Shown here: piece after piece, positions 5,620 through 6,154 of the stretch
Layout of the letters: each line of letters starts with the position of its first letter
Position numbering within the stretch: position 1 is the first letter of the stretch
NCBI GenBank assembly: GCA_021813195.1
Contig: JAKALI010000267.1
Span: 1 to 6,154 of the forward strand
Source of the DNA: Pseudomonadota bacterium
Lineage (GTDB): Bacteria > Pseudomonadota > Alphaproteobacteria > Rhizobiales > Hyphomicrobiaceae
DNA: 6,154 bases
Direction of reading: 5' to 3'
The notes under the pieces: model-generated
What the model saw: only the letters and a program-made list of their open reading frames with translations
What the model was told of the DNA's origin: nothing
Database searches by the model: none
Program-made: the position numbers and the translations under genes

Positions 5620-6100
5620 CATCGTCGAAGGATGATTCCGTACGAAGTGCTTCCGAATACGCAGATAGTCGTTTCCCTTTGACATCTAACAGATAGCCCA
5701 AGTCAGCGGCGCGATAGCAGACCTGGGTAACCAACTGCTCAACTTCGCTCTCGGTCCTCAGTCCTTCTCGTACGGCGTTCTCAATCGAATAGCGAACACC
5801 CCGACGGAACGACTCCGCGGGAGTGGGCGCATCCACGATATCCTTGGCCTGACGATAAAGGCGTTGATAGACTTCCACCTTGTCTTCTATGATGTCCAAA
5901 GCCTTGGCTAAACGGGAAGCGCCCCAATCCTCGCGTTCGGGCCGTGCCAGTGTATCCATGTCATCCGGCATGAGTTTCTCGAAGCGCACATTGCCCATGC
6001 CGGGGCGGTCGCCGAGGTGATCAGCATAATGGGCATAACTAGTTCTTGTTGGGAAACCCCGGTTGCCCGACCAATGAGCGCCAAGGGTTGCCCACGTCAA
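5609..6100 (-). CDS. Hypothetical protein, mainly helical, 163 residues or shorter
   Basis: I do not recognise this protein. The C-terminal ~110 residues look like a genuine conserved soluble domain: charged amphipathic helices (EDWGASRLAKALDIIEDK, VEVYQRLYRQAKDIVD), a PTPAESFRRGVRYSIENAV segment, and EVEQLVTQVCYRAADLGYLLD with a small-Cys-aromatic core. No signal peptide, membrane segment or catalytic motif is visible. The start is uncertain. The longest version uses TTG 6100; internal ATGs at 5998, 5971 and 5959 are alternatives. The first ~34 residues (TWATLGAHWSGNRG...) look less like protein, and no start has a clear ribosome site. The frame is also open for ten codons upstream of 6100 until TGA. 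The next gene on the strand starts ~145 bases after its TAG. Its function is unknown. Confidence 0.6.
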   Translation of the reverse strand: MTWATLGAHWSGNRGFPTRTSYAHYADHLGDRPGMGNVRFEKLMPDDMDTLARPEREDWGASRLAKALDIIEDKVEVYQRLYRQAKDIVDAPTPAESFRRGVRYSIENAVREGLRTESEVEQLVTQVCYRAADLGYLLDVKGKRLSAYSEALRTESSFDDALE

Positions 6101-6128
6101 ATCTAGCGGAATGAGCCACCTGGGGTAA

Positions 6129-6152
6129 GATCAGGATACCCTATCCTTGATC
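6129..6152. promoter_or_regulatory. Imperfect dyad upstream of the 163-residue gene, possible operator
   Basis: GATCAGGATA (6129-6138) and TATCCTTGATC (6142-6152) are inverted copies around CCC, matching at ten positions with one bulged base. The dyad lies 29 bases before the most upstream possible start of the minus-strand gene. That is a suitable place for a repressor or activator site or a hairpin in the leader. No T-run follows on the minus strand, so a terminator is unlikely. The window ends two bases further on, so its context cannot be seen. Confidence 0.35.
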
Positions 6153-6154
6153 GT

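Noticed and set aside
5461..5685. 74-codon minus-strand frame overlapping the two hypothetical genes
   Set aside because: Its Arg/Pro/Thr-rich product looks like a shadow of the better frames at 5609-6100 and 5306-5464.

Overview
The window is bacterial chromosomal DNA. It has compact protein-coding genes of moderate to fairly high GC, good Shine-Dalgarno sites (GAGGG, AAAGGAG, AAGGAAGG) 4-7 bases before several starts, and no sign of introns, phage, transposase or CRISPR. Nothing fixes the taxon. The gene mix (iron-type alcohol dehydrogenase, PfkB sugar kinase, CBS-pair protein, UbiA prenyltransferase, unrecognised small proteins) would fit an environmental bacterium from a little-cultivated phylum, but that is inference.

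Layout. Positions 2-1623 are on the plus strand: the 3' end of an unidentified gene (possibly a PHP-type metal hydrolase), then an iron-containing alcohol dehydrogenase family gene. Everything from 1683 to the right end reads on the minus strand. In transcription order from the right these are: an unrecognised ~163-residue protein (6100-5609), a 52-residue hypothetical protein (5464-5306), the C-terminal piece of a metallo-beta-lactamase-fold hydrolase (5309-5082), a complete UbiA-family membrane prenyltransferase (5058-4165), a short thioredoxin-fold remnant (3968-3774), a two-CBS-domain protein (3633-3196), a ~580-base stretch with no convincing gene, and a 1-phosphofructokinase/PfkB-family hexose kinase (2612-1683). 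The dehydrogenase and the kinase converge, with 59 bases between their stops and no clear terminator.

How the genes relate. No single pathway joins them. The dehydrogenase and kinase suggest carbonyl/alcohol and sugar-phosphate metabolism. The CBS protein is probably an adenine-nucleotide sensor. The prenyltransferase would make a prenylated quinone or other lipid precursor in the membrane. The kinase has no visible fructose PTS partner and the prenyltransferase no visible quinone-pathway partner, so both look like orphans here.

The main curiosities are: the dehydrogenase with one metal ligand and the usual second histidine replaced (Gln196, Gly265); the prenyltransferase lying between two genes that each lack their N-terminal catalytic half; two unrecognised proteins at the right end; an imperfect dyad at 6129-6152; and a GGCACAAGCC hairpin that occurs near the 3' ends of two minus-strand genes. 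I found no convincing complete new defence or mobile system.
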